Below, in pieces: positions 8,701 through 16,141 of a DNA stretch of 64,000 nucleotides (its first letter is position 1; every line of letters starts with the position of its first letter). Both the position numbers and the translations under genes were made by a program. The notes beneath the pieces are model-generated. The model did not search any database and had not been told where the DNA came from. It saw only the letters and a program-made list of their open reading frames with translations. This stretch comes from Magnetofaba australis IT-1 (GTDB lineage Bacteria > Pseudomonadota > Magnetococcia > Magnetococcales > Magnetococcaceae), in contig NZ_LVJN01000019.1 of assembly GCF_002109495.1 (NCBI RefSeq), forward strand, positions 248,001-312,000. Reading direction: 5' to 3'.

Positions 8701-11700
8701 TGAAACGCAAAACGGCGCTCTCCTCGCCGATTGCCTGGCGCTCCAGCGGCGCACAGAGCGGGCAAGGGGGGCAATCCCATGTGATCTTTCTGAGCATGGC
8801 GGTGCGCGATGCGGCGGGCGCTCCGCTGGGTATTCTGGCGGTCGCGTTGGATCCGGCGCAGTCGCTCAACCGCATCGCCGCGCAGTCCCGCGGGTTGGCC
8901 AGCGCCGAAACCTATCTATTTGATCGCGCCGGGCGTCTGGTTACCGAGTCGCGCTTCCTTGATGATCTGAAGTGGCGGGGGCGACTGCCCGCCGAGGCCA
9001 ACAGTAGCATCGGTATGCGTCTGGGCGTGAGTGGGGAGTCCGACGCGCCGCTGACCCGCGCCGTGGCGGATGCGGTGAGCAACGTCAATGGTTTGGATAT
9101 TCAGGGCTACACCGATTATCGCGGCGGCATGGCGGTGGGATCTTGGCGCTGGAATAGCGCGCTGTCGCTGGGCATTGTGGCCGAGGCGCGCCGGGATGAC
9201 GCGCTCTCGCTCTACCACGCCGTGGGGCGCATGGTCACCACGGTGTTGGGTTTTACCCTGCTGCTCTCCCTGGTGCTGATGGGGGTGGCGGTGTGGATGG
9301 GCGAGCGCGCCAACCGTTCGTTGGCGCGGGCCCGTGATGAGCTGGAGGAGAAGGTGCGCGCCCGCACCGCCGAATTGGAAGAGGCGGCGCAGCAGGTGCG
9401 CGAGCGGGAGAAACGTCTGAAGCTGGCGCTGCAGGGGGGCAACCTCGGCTTTTGGGATGTGGATCTGCGCTCCGGCCGCACCATTGTTAATGCGCGCTAT
9501 GCGGAGATCTTTGGCGAACCTCTGCCAGAGGGCGAAGAGGTGGCGGAACTGATCAAGGATCGCAACCTGTGGTTGGCCAAACTGCACCCGGAGGATCGGG
9601 ATCGGGTGCTGGAGGCCGGGCGCGCCTATCGCGCAGGCGAGATCCCTGTTTACCATCTGGAACACCGCGCGCTGTTGGGCGACGAGGTGCGCTGGGTGGT
9701 GACCAATGGCGCGGCGGTGGAGTGGGATGAGACGGGACAGGCGCGCCGCATGGTGGGGACGGTGGCGGACTTTACCGACCGTAAGAATATGGAGATGGAG
9801 TTGGCGCGCTCCAAGGAGGAGGCTGAAGCGGCCAACCGCGCCAAGAGCGATTTCCTGGCCAATATGAGCCATGAGATCCGCACCCCTATGAACGCCATCA
9901 TCGGTATGAGCCATTTGGCGCTGCAGACCGAATTGACGCCGCGCCAGCGCAACTATATCCAGAAGGTGCACCGCTCCGCCGAGTCGTTGCTGCGGATTCT
10001 CAATGATATTTTGGACTTCTCCAAAATCGAGGCGGGCAAGCTGGCCATGGAGTCGACTGCGTTCGACCTGGAGGAGACCTTCGATAATCTGGCCAGCCTA
10101 CTGGGTTTGAAAGCGCGGGAGAAGGGGCTGGCGCTGCACTTCGATTTTCCCTGGGATCTGCCCACGCGATTGATCGGCGATCCGCTGCGTCTGGGGCAGG
10201 TTCTGATCAACCTGGGCAACAACGCCATCAAGTTCACCGAGTCGGGCAGCGTCACCGTGCGCGTACGCAGAACCGACGGCGACGCCCAGCGCGCGCAACT
10301 GAGCTTTGACGTGATCGACACCGGCATCGGCTTGACCCCAGAGCAGCAGGGGCGTCTGTTCCAATCCTTCAGTCAGGCCGACGCCTCCACTACGCGCCGT
10401 TTTGGCGGCACTGGGCTGGGGCTGGCGATCTCGCGCAAGTTGGTGGAGTTGATGGGCGGGCATATCGGCGTGCAGAGCGAGGCCGGGCAGGGCAGTCGAT
10501 TCTATTTTTCGGCGTGGCTGGCGCGGGATCCGGAACACGCCGACAGCGCGGTTGCGCTGCCAGCGGACTTGGCGGGGACGCCGGTGCGAGTGGTGGAGCG
10601 GGATGAGGTCGCGCGGCGGATCCTGATTGAGCAGCTCAAAGGGTTGCAGTTGACCCTGCTGGAGCCGTCAGAGGAGGCGCCGCCCGAGAGCTTGTGTCTG
10701 CTGGATTGGCGCTCAAAACCCGCCTCGGATCGACCGGCGGCGCAGCAGTGGATGCAGCTCGACTGTGCGGGCGAACATGTGGCGCTGATGGCGCAGGCCG
10801 ATGATTACGAAGGCGCTGTGGAGGTGGCGGAGATGCGCGGCTGGGGTCTGTTGAGCAAACCGATTCTGCCCACCGCATTGCGGCAGGCGATTCTGGTGGC
10901 CATGGGACGCGCCGTCGCCGCGCAGCGTTCGGAGGATAAGGTCGATAGCGAAATGGAGGCCGCCTACGCCGCGTTGCGCGGCGCGCGGGTGTTGCTGGCC
11001 GAGGACAACGCCGTCAACCAGGAGTTGGCGCTGGAGCTGTTGCAGACGCGTGGGATTGCGGTGACCGTGGCCGACAATGGCCAGGAGGCGGTGGATCGGG
11101 TGCGGGCGGAGAGCTTTGATGGCGTGTTGATGGACATGCAGATGCCGATTATGGATGGCTACGCCGCCACCCGCGCTATTCGCGAAATTGCTGGCTGTGA
11201 AGGGCTGCCTATTATCGCCATGACCGCCAATGTTATGGCAGAGGATCTGGAGCGGGCGCAGGCGGCGGGGGTGGACGATCACATCGCCAAGCCCATCAAT
11301 CTGCATCAGTTGTTCACCGTGATGGCGCGCTGGATCGAGCCGTCGCAGCCATTGGCGGCGGGCGTTCATCCGGTGAGCGTCGGTGCGCCGCCCTTAACGG
11401 AGTCGCCAACGGAGGGGGCTGCGCAAGCAAGCTTTGTCGATCTGCCGGGAGTGGACGCCAAGGCCGGACTCCAGGTGGCCAATGGCAATATGGCGCTGTA
11501 TGAGCGTCTACTACTCAAATTCGCCGACAATCAGGGCGACTTTGTGGCGCGCTGCCAAGCGGCTTTGGATGGCGCAGACTGGGAGACCGCCCAGCGCCAT
11601 GCGCACACCCTCAAAGGGGTGGCGGGGAACCTGGGCGCAAAGACGGTGCAAGCGTGTGCGCGGGCGTTGGATGAGGCGTGTCGCGCACAGGACGCCGCCG

Positions 11701-12041
11701 TCGCTCAGGCGTGCTTGCAGCAGACTGATGCGGCGCTGCAGCCGTTGCTGGCGGCGTTGGCGCAGAGACGCCCCGCCGAGTCGTCCGCGCCTCCTGCGAC
11801 GGCCTTTTCCGAGCCTGCCGATCCAGAACAAGTCGCCGAGATGATCCAACGGCTCGAAGCGCTGCTGGCGGATAACGATGTGGAGGCGCAGGAGGTCATT
11901 GGCGAGTTGCAGTCCCATTGGCGCGATGGCGATTGCCACGACTGTCTGCGCAAGGTCTCGCAGCTGGTGGACGCCTATGAGTTTGAACAGGCCGCCGAGG
12001 AGTTGGCCCGTCTGCGTGAACGCTCGGCGACAGGGGCGTGA
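5769..12041 (+). CDS. BvgS-like hybrid sensor histidine kinase with three periplasmic SBP_bac_3 domains
   Basis: The protein is about 2090 residues from ATG 5769; starts at 5670 or 5811 are possible, the last just before the signal sequence [16 protein letters not shown]. Domains in order: three tandem solute-binding domains (about 66-287, 313-535, 560-780; openings [39 protein letters not shown]), membrane segments near 800 and 840, a Cache-like periplasmic region to about 1140, a third membrane segment near 1160, PAS (about 1215-1340), HisKA with MSHEIRTP (His about 1368) and HATPase (GTGLGLAIS). A degenerate receiver without phospho-acceptor Asp (about 1604-1710), a true receiver (Asp about 1789 in LMDMQMP) and Hpt (HTLKG, His about 1946) follow. 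This is an unorthodox phosphorelay; amino acids or other small molecules are plausible ligands. The partner regulator is not in view. Confidence 0.9.
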   Translation: MVTHSAHPAHAPQRMRLFMALLLWLGLFLGLPFGEALSANTPDSPPSATEILPAELRAWVAGLDRPIRVGVEPDWPPFDYVQDGEATGYAIELLKAAARQTGLRLEFVLGESWESLLAEFDAGLLDILPAIYLTEERQKKYIFTSSYAANPSVLTTRRDESRFEGLQGMAGLRLAVVSGYSTTRMVKQRYPKIDLVPVKDALEGLKAVAFDRADAFVESYPVINHLMQEHAIPGLKIVGETWLKHPDETKLHIAVHKRAAQLAAVLNLGLEAIPRTETTRLRQRWLGALPAPRREAQNRRLSLKPELKRWLRDHPIIRIGVDPAYPPFDFINEAGRHQGISADYLKLLSKRLGVRFETVPNLSWKQVLDGVKEGAVDLAPVVTDTPERREFLRFTQPYLDFPQVYITRMGSPAIAKPADLAGRTLVLPEGCATVEQTRAALPDQSIKLAATPLEMLRMVATGQADVAQDNLGVISHLIQKHSLFNLQVAAPSPIGGGALSMGVRQDWPELQEILHQALADITPAEHQTIRSRWVVVADAGKAPATSGLNLSDTERAWLTQHPKIRLGIMTGWAPISFVEPGRGPSGISAQIVETLNQRLGGRITLVPGQWSEMLEAVKQRKLDGVLDITPNPARESHFSFTMPYLDIPHVIVGAGRRLDLQNEADLRGRTLALEKGYGSVRYFHQSQPQTTVKEYPNTVAALEAVARGEADAYVGNQVVARYLIAQHLLSNLSVVGRTQKPSSVLTIGVRKDWPQLRDILQKALDQTSQRERNAILRQWVGDAQPAALPAGGNGVALVPLLRFAMALLAILALLGAMLTWVVRQGGEVKGAPLMQSRRMRMVGMLIMASFLAAAVALSWWGLKNLEKQSMERLGGALQALADSAEDALTLWFEGRSAHLQSLTQQPELRAALLSLSQQPDAFAPAQSLSQFLAGHRQGALGFVALSPSGESWAVDGASGLAALVSRDGPAWTSAQMALKRKTALSSPIAWRSSGAQSGQGGQSHVIFLSMAVRDAAGAPLGILAVALDPAQSLNRIAAQSRGLASAETYLFDRAGRLVTESRFLDDLKWRGRLPAEANSSIGMRLGVSGESDAPLTRAVADAVSNVNGLDIQGYTDYRGGMAVGSWRWNSALSLGIVAEARRDDALSLYHAVGRMVTTVLGFTLLLSLVLMGVAVWMGERANRSLARARDELEEKVRARTAELEEAAQQVREREKRLKLALQGGNLGFWDVDLRSGRTIVNARYAEIFGEPLPEGEEVAELIKDRNLWLAKLHPEDRDRVLEAGRAYRAGEIPVYHLEHRALLGDEVRWVVTNGAAVEWDETGQARRMVGTVADFTDRKNMEMELARSKEEAEAANRAKSDFLANMSHEIRTPMNAIIGMSHLALQTELTPRQRNYIQKVHRSAESLLRILNDILDFSKIEAGKLAMESTAFDLEETFDNLASLLGLKAREKGLALHFDFPWDLPTRLIGDPLRLGQVLINLGNNAIKFTESGSVTVRVRRTDGDAQRAQLSFDVIDTGIGLTPEQQGRLFQSFSQADASTTRRFGGTGLGLAISRKLVELMGGHIGVQSEAGQGSRFYFSAWLARDPEHADSAVALPADLAGTPVRVVERDEVARRILIEQLKGLQLTLLEPSEEAPPESLCLLDWRSKPASDRPAAQQWMQLDCAGEHVALMAQADDYEGAVEVAEMRGWGLLSKPILPTALRQAILVAMGRAVAAQRSEDKVDSEMEAAYAALRGARVLLAEDNAVNQELALELLQTRGIAVTVADNGQEAVDRVRAESFDGVLMDMQMPIMDGYAATRAIREIAGCEGLPIIAMTANVMAEDLERAQAAGVDDHIAKPINLHQLFTVMARWIEPSQPLAAGVHPVSVGAPPLTESPTEGAAQASFVDLPGVDAKAGLQVANGNMALYERLLLKFADNQGDFVARCQAALDGADWETAQRHAHTLKGVAGNLGAKTVQACARALDEACRAQDAAVAQACLQQTDAALQPLLAALAQRRPAESSAPPATAFSEPADPEQVAEMIQRLEALLADNDVEAQEVIGELQSHWRDGDCHDCLRKVSQLVDAYEFEQAAEELARLRERSATGA

Positions 12042-12184
12042 CGTCGCTGTTTGTGACTTGTCCACCGTGCAACAATTCGTTTATAAGCGCATAAGACTCT
12101 CGGCGGCGTCTGATTTGTCGCGGCGTAGAGCGGGGAGCCGCTGTGGTGCGGCGCCATTCAAAACACATTTATTTGGAGTTTGAT

Positions 12185-13126
12185 GTGAAAAAATATCTGA
12201 TTACCGGTGGTTTGGGGTTCATTGGCTCGCATCTGGGCGATGCGTTGTTGGCGCAGGGCCATCACGTGCGCATTTTGGATGATCTCTCCACCGGCCACCT
12301 GAGCAATGTGCAGCAGGACAAGTGCGAGATCTTCATCGGTTCGGTGGAGGACAAAAACGCCGTGGATCGCGCCATGGAGGGGATGGATGGCTGTTTCCAT
12401 CTGGCCGCCATCGCCTCGGTGCAGCGCTCCAATGAGGATTGGGCCGGGACCCATGCGGCCAATCAAACCGGCTCGGTCAACGTCTTCAACGCCGCTCGCT
12501 TCGCCAACCCCGCAGGGCCGATTCCCGTGGTCTACGCCTCCTCGGCGGCGGTGTATGGCAATTGCGATCAACTGCCCATCGTCGAGAGCGCAGGCAAGGA
12601 TCCGCTGACCGCCTACGGGGCCGATAAGCTGGGCTCGGAGCTGCATGCGGCGGTGGCTGGGCGCGCCCATGGCGTGCCCACTGTGGGGTTGCGCTTTTTC
12701 AATGTGTACGGTCCGCGTCAGGATCCCAGTTCGCCCTACTCGGGGGTGATCTCCATCTTCGTGGATCGCATCGCCAAGGCGCAGTCGCCTACGGTATTCG
12801 GCGATGGCGGCCAGACCCGCGATTTCATCTTCGTGTTCGATGTGGTCAACCACCTGCTGGCGGCCATGCAGAAGGCGACGCCAAAGCCCCAGGCGTTCAA
12901 TGTCTGCACTGGGCAAGCCACCTCCATTGTGACCCTGGGCGAGCAGTTGATCGCCGCCATGGGTCAGAGCGTGACCATCAACCACGGCCCGGCTCGTGAG
13001 GGTGATATCCGCCACTCCCAGGGCAATCCGCAAAACGCCGTCGCCACCTTGGAAGTGAAGGCGCAGACGCCGTTGGATGAGGGGCTGAAGCAGTTGGTGG
13101 CATGGGTGGCGGCGCAGGGCGGCTAA
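12185..13126 (+). CDS. NAD-dependent epimerase/dehydratase (UDP-sugar 4-epimerase type)
   Basis: The protein is 313 residues. GTG 12185 was chosen because TGGAG at 12173-12177 is well spaced and the Rossmann strand starts at once: KKYLITGGLGFIGSHL. Features of the extended SDR family are GxxGxxG at residues 8-14, the acidic ILDDLSTG end of the second strand, the Ser region VYASSAAVYG, and a position resembling the catalytic Tyr-Lys, given by TAYGADKLGSE (YxxxK). It probably interconverts nucleotide sugars for surface polysaccharide. It stands alone, 143 bases after the kinase and before the repeat field. The exact substrate cannot be read from sequence. Confidence 0.85.
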   Translation: MKKYLITGGLGFIGSHLGDALLAQGHHVRILDDLSTGHLSNVQQDKCEIFIGSVEDKNAVDRAMEGMDGCFHLAAIASVQRSNEDWAGTHAANQTGSVNVFNAARFANPAGPIPVVYASSAAVYGNCDQLPIVESAGKDPLTAYGADKLGSELHAAVAGRAHGVPTVGLRFFNVYGPRQDPSSPYSGVISIFVDRIAKAQSPTVFGDGGQTRDFIFVFDVVNHLLAAMQKATPKPQAFNVCTGQATSIVTLGEQLIAAMGQSVTINHGPAREGDIRHSQGNPQNAVATLEVKAQTPLDEGLKQLVAWVAAQGG

Positions 13127-13209
13127 ATGACCAGTGTGCGAATCTCTAGTAAATCGAAATCAAAACTGGACACTTTGCGCGATACGAAAATGTGGAAAAT
13201 CGGGACATT

Positions 13210-13450
13210 TATAGTGAGTCAAAACCAAAACTGCACAGAATGTCCAATGTTTGCGTGACGTAGGTCCAGCTTGCGCTAACTATTGGCCGCCGGCTGGCCG
13301 ACGGCGGGGTCTGGGGTCTGCGACCCCAGCGGGGTGTGGGGCGGAGCCCCATGGTGTGGCTGTTGATCTTGGGAGCTCGAGGGCGGAGCCCTCGATATCT
13401 TTCATTATCCAAAACCCGAGCATGTCCGATTCTCAGTTTGACTTGCTATA
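13210..13450 (+). repeat. Hairpin-rich MITE-like element, copy R1
   Basis: Starts TATAGTGAGTCAAAACC and ends with the imperfect inverted counterpart (CTATA at 13446-13450). The head AATGTTTGCGTGACG (13249) leads into a chain of hairpins: a GGCCGCCGG stem, GGGGTC..GACCCC, GGGGCGGAGCCCC and the tail GAGCTCGAGGGC..GCCCTCGATATCTT. The same head, hairpins and tail recur in other copies between 13 and 27 kb. No coding capacity. Upstream (13127-13209) there are further TIR-like pieces but no gene. Confidence 0.75.
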
Positions 13451-13621
13451 TTGGCCCGATTTTTCGGGGTCTGGGGTCCGCGACCCCAGCGGGGCGTGGG
13501 GCGGAGCCCCACGGTGTGGTTGTTGGGAGCTCGAGGGCGCAGCCCTCGATATCTTCCAATTTCCCGTTGATTCAATGCTCGAGGTTAGTCTGCACGAAAT
13601 TAAAATACGCGAGTCACTATA
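13451..13621 (+). repeat. MITE-like element, copy R2 (lacks the head)
   Basis: Carries the hairpins GGTCTGGGGTCCGCGACCCC and GGGGCGGAGCCCC and the tail GAGCTCGAGGGCGCAGCCCTCGATATCTT (first part at 13529), then ends in a TATAGTGACTC-type inverted end at 13617-13621. It abuts R1 directly and ends 40 bases before the next gene, so that gene's promoter must lie at or in the repeat end. Confidence 0.65.
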
Positions 13622-13660
13622 TTAATATTAAGTCTGTCGCGTATATATAGAGCGAAAACA

Positions 13661-14089
13661 GTGAAGCTTCCTTTGCATGATGACGAGCGCCGCGCCCTGC
13701 GCGGCGCGCGGGTGCGGTTAGGCGATGTGGCGGATCTGGGCGCGGACGCGCTGGGGCAAGCCACGGGGATTGCCCCAGCGCGCTGCGCCGAGCTGACGGC
13801 GCTGGCGCGTTTTCAGCGTCTGGGTTCGGTGGGGCCGAGTCTGGCGGCGGACCTGTGGCGGCTGGGCTATGCCGACGTCGAGAATCTGTGCGGCGAGAAT
13901 CCTGCGCAGATGTATACGCAATTCTGCGAGCTTGTGGGGCAACGGGTGGATCCGTGTGTGGAGGATGTGTTCCGCTGCGCGGTGGCCCAGGCGCAGAATC
14001 CCGAGCTCCCCGAAGAGCAGCGACAATGGTGGTTCTGGACGCCCATGCGCGGACAGGCGCGCGTGGATGAGGCGTCCCCAGGGCGCTGA
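13661..14089 (+). CDS. Helix-hairpin-helix protein, Cdd1 (pathogenicity locus) type
   Basis: The protein is 142 residues with a GTG start. The middle (LTALARFQRLGSVGPSLAADLWRLGYADVENLCGENPAQMY) is a helix-hairpin-helix pair like that of Cdd1-family proteins, and the later CELVGQRVDPCVEDVFRCAVAQAQNPELPEE with WWFWTP is also typical of that family. No signal peptide. Function of the family is unproven; nucleic-acid binding is inferred from HhH. The gene is boxed in by repeat elements on both sides (R1/R2 and R3/R4), with little room for its own regulation. Confidence 0.65.
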   Translation: MKLPLHDDERRALRGARVRLGDVADLGADALGQATGIAPARCAELTALARFQRLGSVGPSLAADLWRLGYADVENLCGENPAQMYTQFCELVGQRVDPCVEDVFRCAVAQAQNPELPEEQRQWWFWTPMRGQARVDEASPGR

Positions 14090-14109
14090 GTCCGCTGTGT
14101 CCGCTGTGT

Positions 14110-14372
14110 CCATTCTGTCGAATTCAGAATTGGCGAGAGTCGCTTGAATCCAGAGTGACACACATCCAAAGCGCACAATGTTTGCTTGACGTTGGTCGAG
14201 CTAGCGCTGACTATGCGAAAAATCGCCAGGGGCGATTTTTCGGGGATTCTTAAGGGTCTGTGACCCTTAAGCGGGTATGGGCGGAGCCCATGGTTTGGAT
14301 TTAGACCTTGGGAGCTCGAGGGCATAGCCCTCGATATCTTCCAGCGCCATGTGGTCACTTTTGAGTGCTATA
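14110..14372 (+). repeat. MITE-like element, copy R3
   Basis: Head AATGTTTGCTTGACG at about 14178, tail GAGCTCGAGGGCATAGCCC at about 14312. Hairpins differ in sequence from the other copies but are perfect: CGAAAAATCGCC/GGCGATTTTTCG, CTTAAGGGTC/GACCCTTAAG and ATGGGC/GCCCAT. The right end shares the palindrome CTATAG (14368-14373) with the next copy. It gives the uninterrupted form of the site (GCGGGTATGGGCGGAGCCCA) that the IS110 elements split in R4 and R6. Left end uncertain. Confidence 0.65.
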
Positions 14373-14475
14373 GTCGCTTGAATCCAGAATGACACAAATC
14401 CAAAGCGCTCAATGTTTGCGTGACGCAGGTGAAGCTCGCGCTGACGATTGGCCGCCGACTGGTCGGCGGCGGGGT

Positions 14476-14546
14476 GATTCGGGCCATCCATGGCCCTCAC
14501 CCTTCGGGCTCGCTGCGCGAGTCCGATTCGGCAATCCTGCCGAATC
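14476..14546 (+). repeat. 71-bp triple-hairpin unit, left copy
   Basis: Three stems in a row: GGGCCA/TGGCCC, CTCGC/GCGAG and GATTCGGCA/TGCCGAATC. An inverted copy lies on the other side of the insertion sequence at 15762-15832. The two differ at four positions, and all four lie in loops. Confidence 0.75.
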
Positions 14547-14664
14547 GTCTGGGGGCCGCGCCCCCAGCGGGTGTAATGGAATGGTCCGCTCCGCTACCCA
14601 AACGGCCTCGCAATGGGCCAAGATGGTGGTGTGTTTTTCCATCTAAACGGAGTCGGAGCGGACC

Positions 14665-15445
14665 ATGAGCAATCATATCGAAAACGGACAGGTACGGGTA
14701 CTGGGTATTGATCTGGGCAAGAGCGTGTTTCCGTTGCATGGCGTCGATGCGAGCGGCAAAAGCGTTCTCAAGAAGCGACTGAAACGAGACGAGCTCCTGG
14801 AGTACATGGCGCAACTGACGCCGTGCCTGGTGGGGATGGAAGCCAGTAGCGGCGCCCACCATTGGGCGCGGAAATTTCAGGGATATGGGCATGATGTGCG
14901 TTTGATGGCGCCGCAATATGTGAAGCCCTACGTGAAGCGGCACAAGAACGACAGCGTGGACGCTGAGGCGATATGTGAAGCGGTACAGCGTCCGAATATG
15001 CGTTTTGTGGGGATCAAAAGCGTTGCCCAGCAAGAAATTCTAGCGTTGCATCGGATACGCAGTCTGGCGGTGAAGAACCGCACGGCGTTGGTGAACCAGA
15101 TTCGCGGACTGCTTGCCGAGTATGGGATTGTCTTTCCCAAGAGCATCAAACAGGCGCGGCGGGCGATTGTGCTGATTTTGAGTGAACTCCACAGGGGGCA
15201 AGGCGTGGCTGACGGGGATCAGCAAGCGGGGAAACGGTTATCTTCGCACCCTGTTGATTCATGGGGCGCGGGCGGCGTTGCGCGTGTGTGAAAACAAGCC
15301 GGATCGCCGCAGCCAGTGGGCAGTGTCGGTGTCGGAACGTCGCGGCGCAAATAGAGCAGTGGTGGCGCTGGCCAACTGCATGGCGCGCAGCGCGTGGGCG
15401 ATGCTGGTGAAGCAGGAGGCCTATGGGGCCAGCGCCGCTGTGTAG
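14665..15445 (+). pseudogene. IS110 transposase, disrupted by a 263-bp internal deletion
   Basis: The N-terminal RuvC-like part (GIDLGKSVF, KRHKNDSVDAEA) runs intact to AIVLILS, then the sequence jumps at about 15185 to the part encoding STGGKAWLTGISKRGNGYL. Relative to copy 2, 263 bp are missing; 263 is not a multiple of three, so the frame shifts and reading ends at 15291. The C-terminal part is still readable in another frame to 15445. The DEDD and catalytic Ser parts are thus separated, and no active recombinase can be made. About eight substitutions separate its N-terminal half from copy 2. Confidence 0.9.
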
Positions 15446-15746
15446 AGAGAGCGCAATACAACTCTAAAAGAAAAACAGGCCGATAAGGAAAGAGAAAGAG
15501 ATCCCACCAGCCAGGTTGCGAGAGAGAGTCGAGATTGATGGCGTGAAACGGCATAGCCCTGCGTGGTCAAGAACCTGTTTCGCCCAAGGGCCCATAGAGG
15601 CCGAGGGTGTGTTGAGGAGGGCCACGCGCAAATTCCATCAGGGCCAGAGGGCGACAAGCCCCTCATCAACAGGCCGGATACATGGGCGCGACTAAGCCTC
15701 ACACATCAGTGGACATTTTCTCTTGCCGTGGCGGAGCGGACCATAC
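15446..15746 (+). ncRNA. Candidate guide (bridge/seek) RNA region of IS110 copy 1
   Basis: About 300 noncoding bases lie between the transposase end and the right end of the IS. They are identical to the same region of copy 2, although the transposases have diverged. Internal ATACATGGGCG (15678-15688) matches the right IS/target junction (15743-15753), and GGGTGT (15605-15610) matches the left flank. Established knowledge: IS1111-type elements express their guide RNA from the noncoding region downstream of the transposase gene. RNA ends and fold are not determined here. Confidence 0.5.
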
Positions 15747-15761
15747 ATGGGCGGAGCCCAC

Positions 15762-15832
15762 GATTCGGCAGGACTGCCGAATCGGACTCGCATAGCGAGC
15801 CCGAAGGGTGAGGGCCAGGGATGGCCCGAATC
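15762..15832 (-). repeat. 71-bp triple-hairpin unit, right copy (inverted)
   Basis: Reverse complement of 14476-14546 with four differences, all confined to the loops of the three hairpins. It sits 15 bases outside the right end of the insertion sequence and is absent from the repeat that hosts IS copy 2. Confidence 0.75.
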
Positions 15833-15940
15833 ACGGTTTGGATTTTGACTTTGGGAGCTCGAGGGCGAAGCCCTCGATATCTTTCATGACCAATACCCAA
15901 ACTGTCCGATTCTGGTTTCAACTGACAATAGCAACGATAT

Positions 15941-16141
15941 AATTTTGAAGATGAAAGATATTGGGGCTTCGCCCCAAACCCCACCAGGGCTTTGCCCTGG
16001 ACCCACGGGGCTCCGCCCTCGACCCGCTGGGGGCGCGGCCCCCAGGCCCCGCCGCCGACCAGTCGGCGGCCAATCGTCAGCGCGAGCTTCACCTGCGTCA
16101 CGCAAACATTGGGCGTTCTGTGCTGATCTGGTCTCTTATGG
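15941..16141 (-). repeat. MITE-like element, copy R5
   Basis: The opposite orientation is shown by the head CGTCACGCAAACATT (16097-16111, reverse). Five consecutive hairpins precede it: TTGGGGC/GCCCCAA, CCAGGGC/GCCCTGG, CGGGGC/GCCCTCG, CTGGGGGC/GCCCCCAG and CCGCCGACC/GGTCGGCGG, joined by ACCC-type linkers. It ends at the stop codon of the CHAT gene and may act as that gene's terminator. Confidence 0.65.

Larger units (their letters stand above)
14575..15746 (+). mobile_element. IS110/IS1111-family insertion sequence, copy 1 (internally deleted)
   Basis: The ends (about 3 bp uncertain) were set by comparison with uninterrupted repeat copies. Subterminal inverted repeats ATGGTCCGCTCCGC (14581-14594) and GCGGAGCGGACCAT (15731-15744) are perfect over 14 bp. 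Length is 1172 bp versus 1435 bp for copy 2, and the difference equals the 263-bp deletion in the transposase. A third copy of the repeat (CGGAGCGGACCAT) overlaps the transposase start codon. It was inserted in a MITE-like element at the GCGGGT/GGGC hairpin arm. Confidence 0.85.
14369..15940 (+). repeat. MITE-like element, copy R4, split by IS110 copy 1
   Basis: The left part (TATAG at 14369, head AATGTTTGCGTGACG at 14411) is separated from the right part (tail GAGCTCGAGGGCGAAGCCC at 15856 and inverted end around 15910-15940) by the insertion sequence at 14575-15746. It also carries two inverted copies of a 71-bp triple hairpin found nowhere else in the window. Confidence 0.65.

Noticed and set aside
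12262-13033. - strand frames opposite the epimerase gene
   Set aside because: Shadow of a well-supported SDR gene; no ribosome binding site or motif.
13210-13621. Regular hairpins as a CRISPR array
   Set aside because: Units are palindromes joined by short linkers, with no unique spacers of constant length and no cas genes.
15421-15702. 93-codon frame antisense to the IS110 3' region, identical in both IS copies
   Set aside because: No ribosome binding site or domain; identity is explained by the identical DNA, which I interpret as a guide-RNA region. A small protein cannot be fully excluded.
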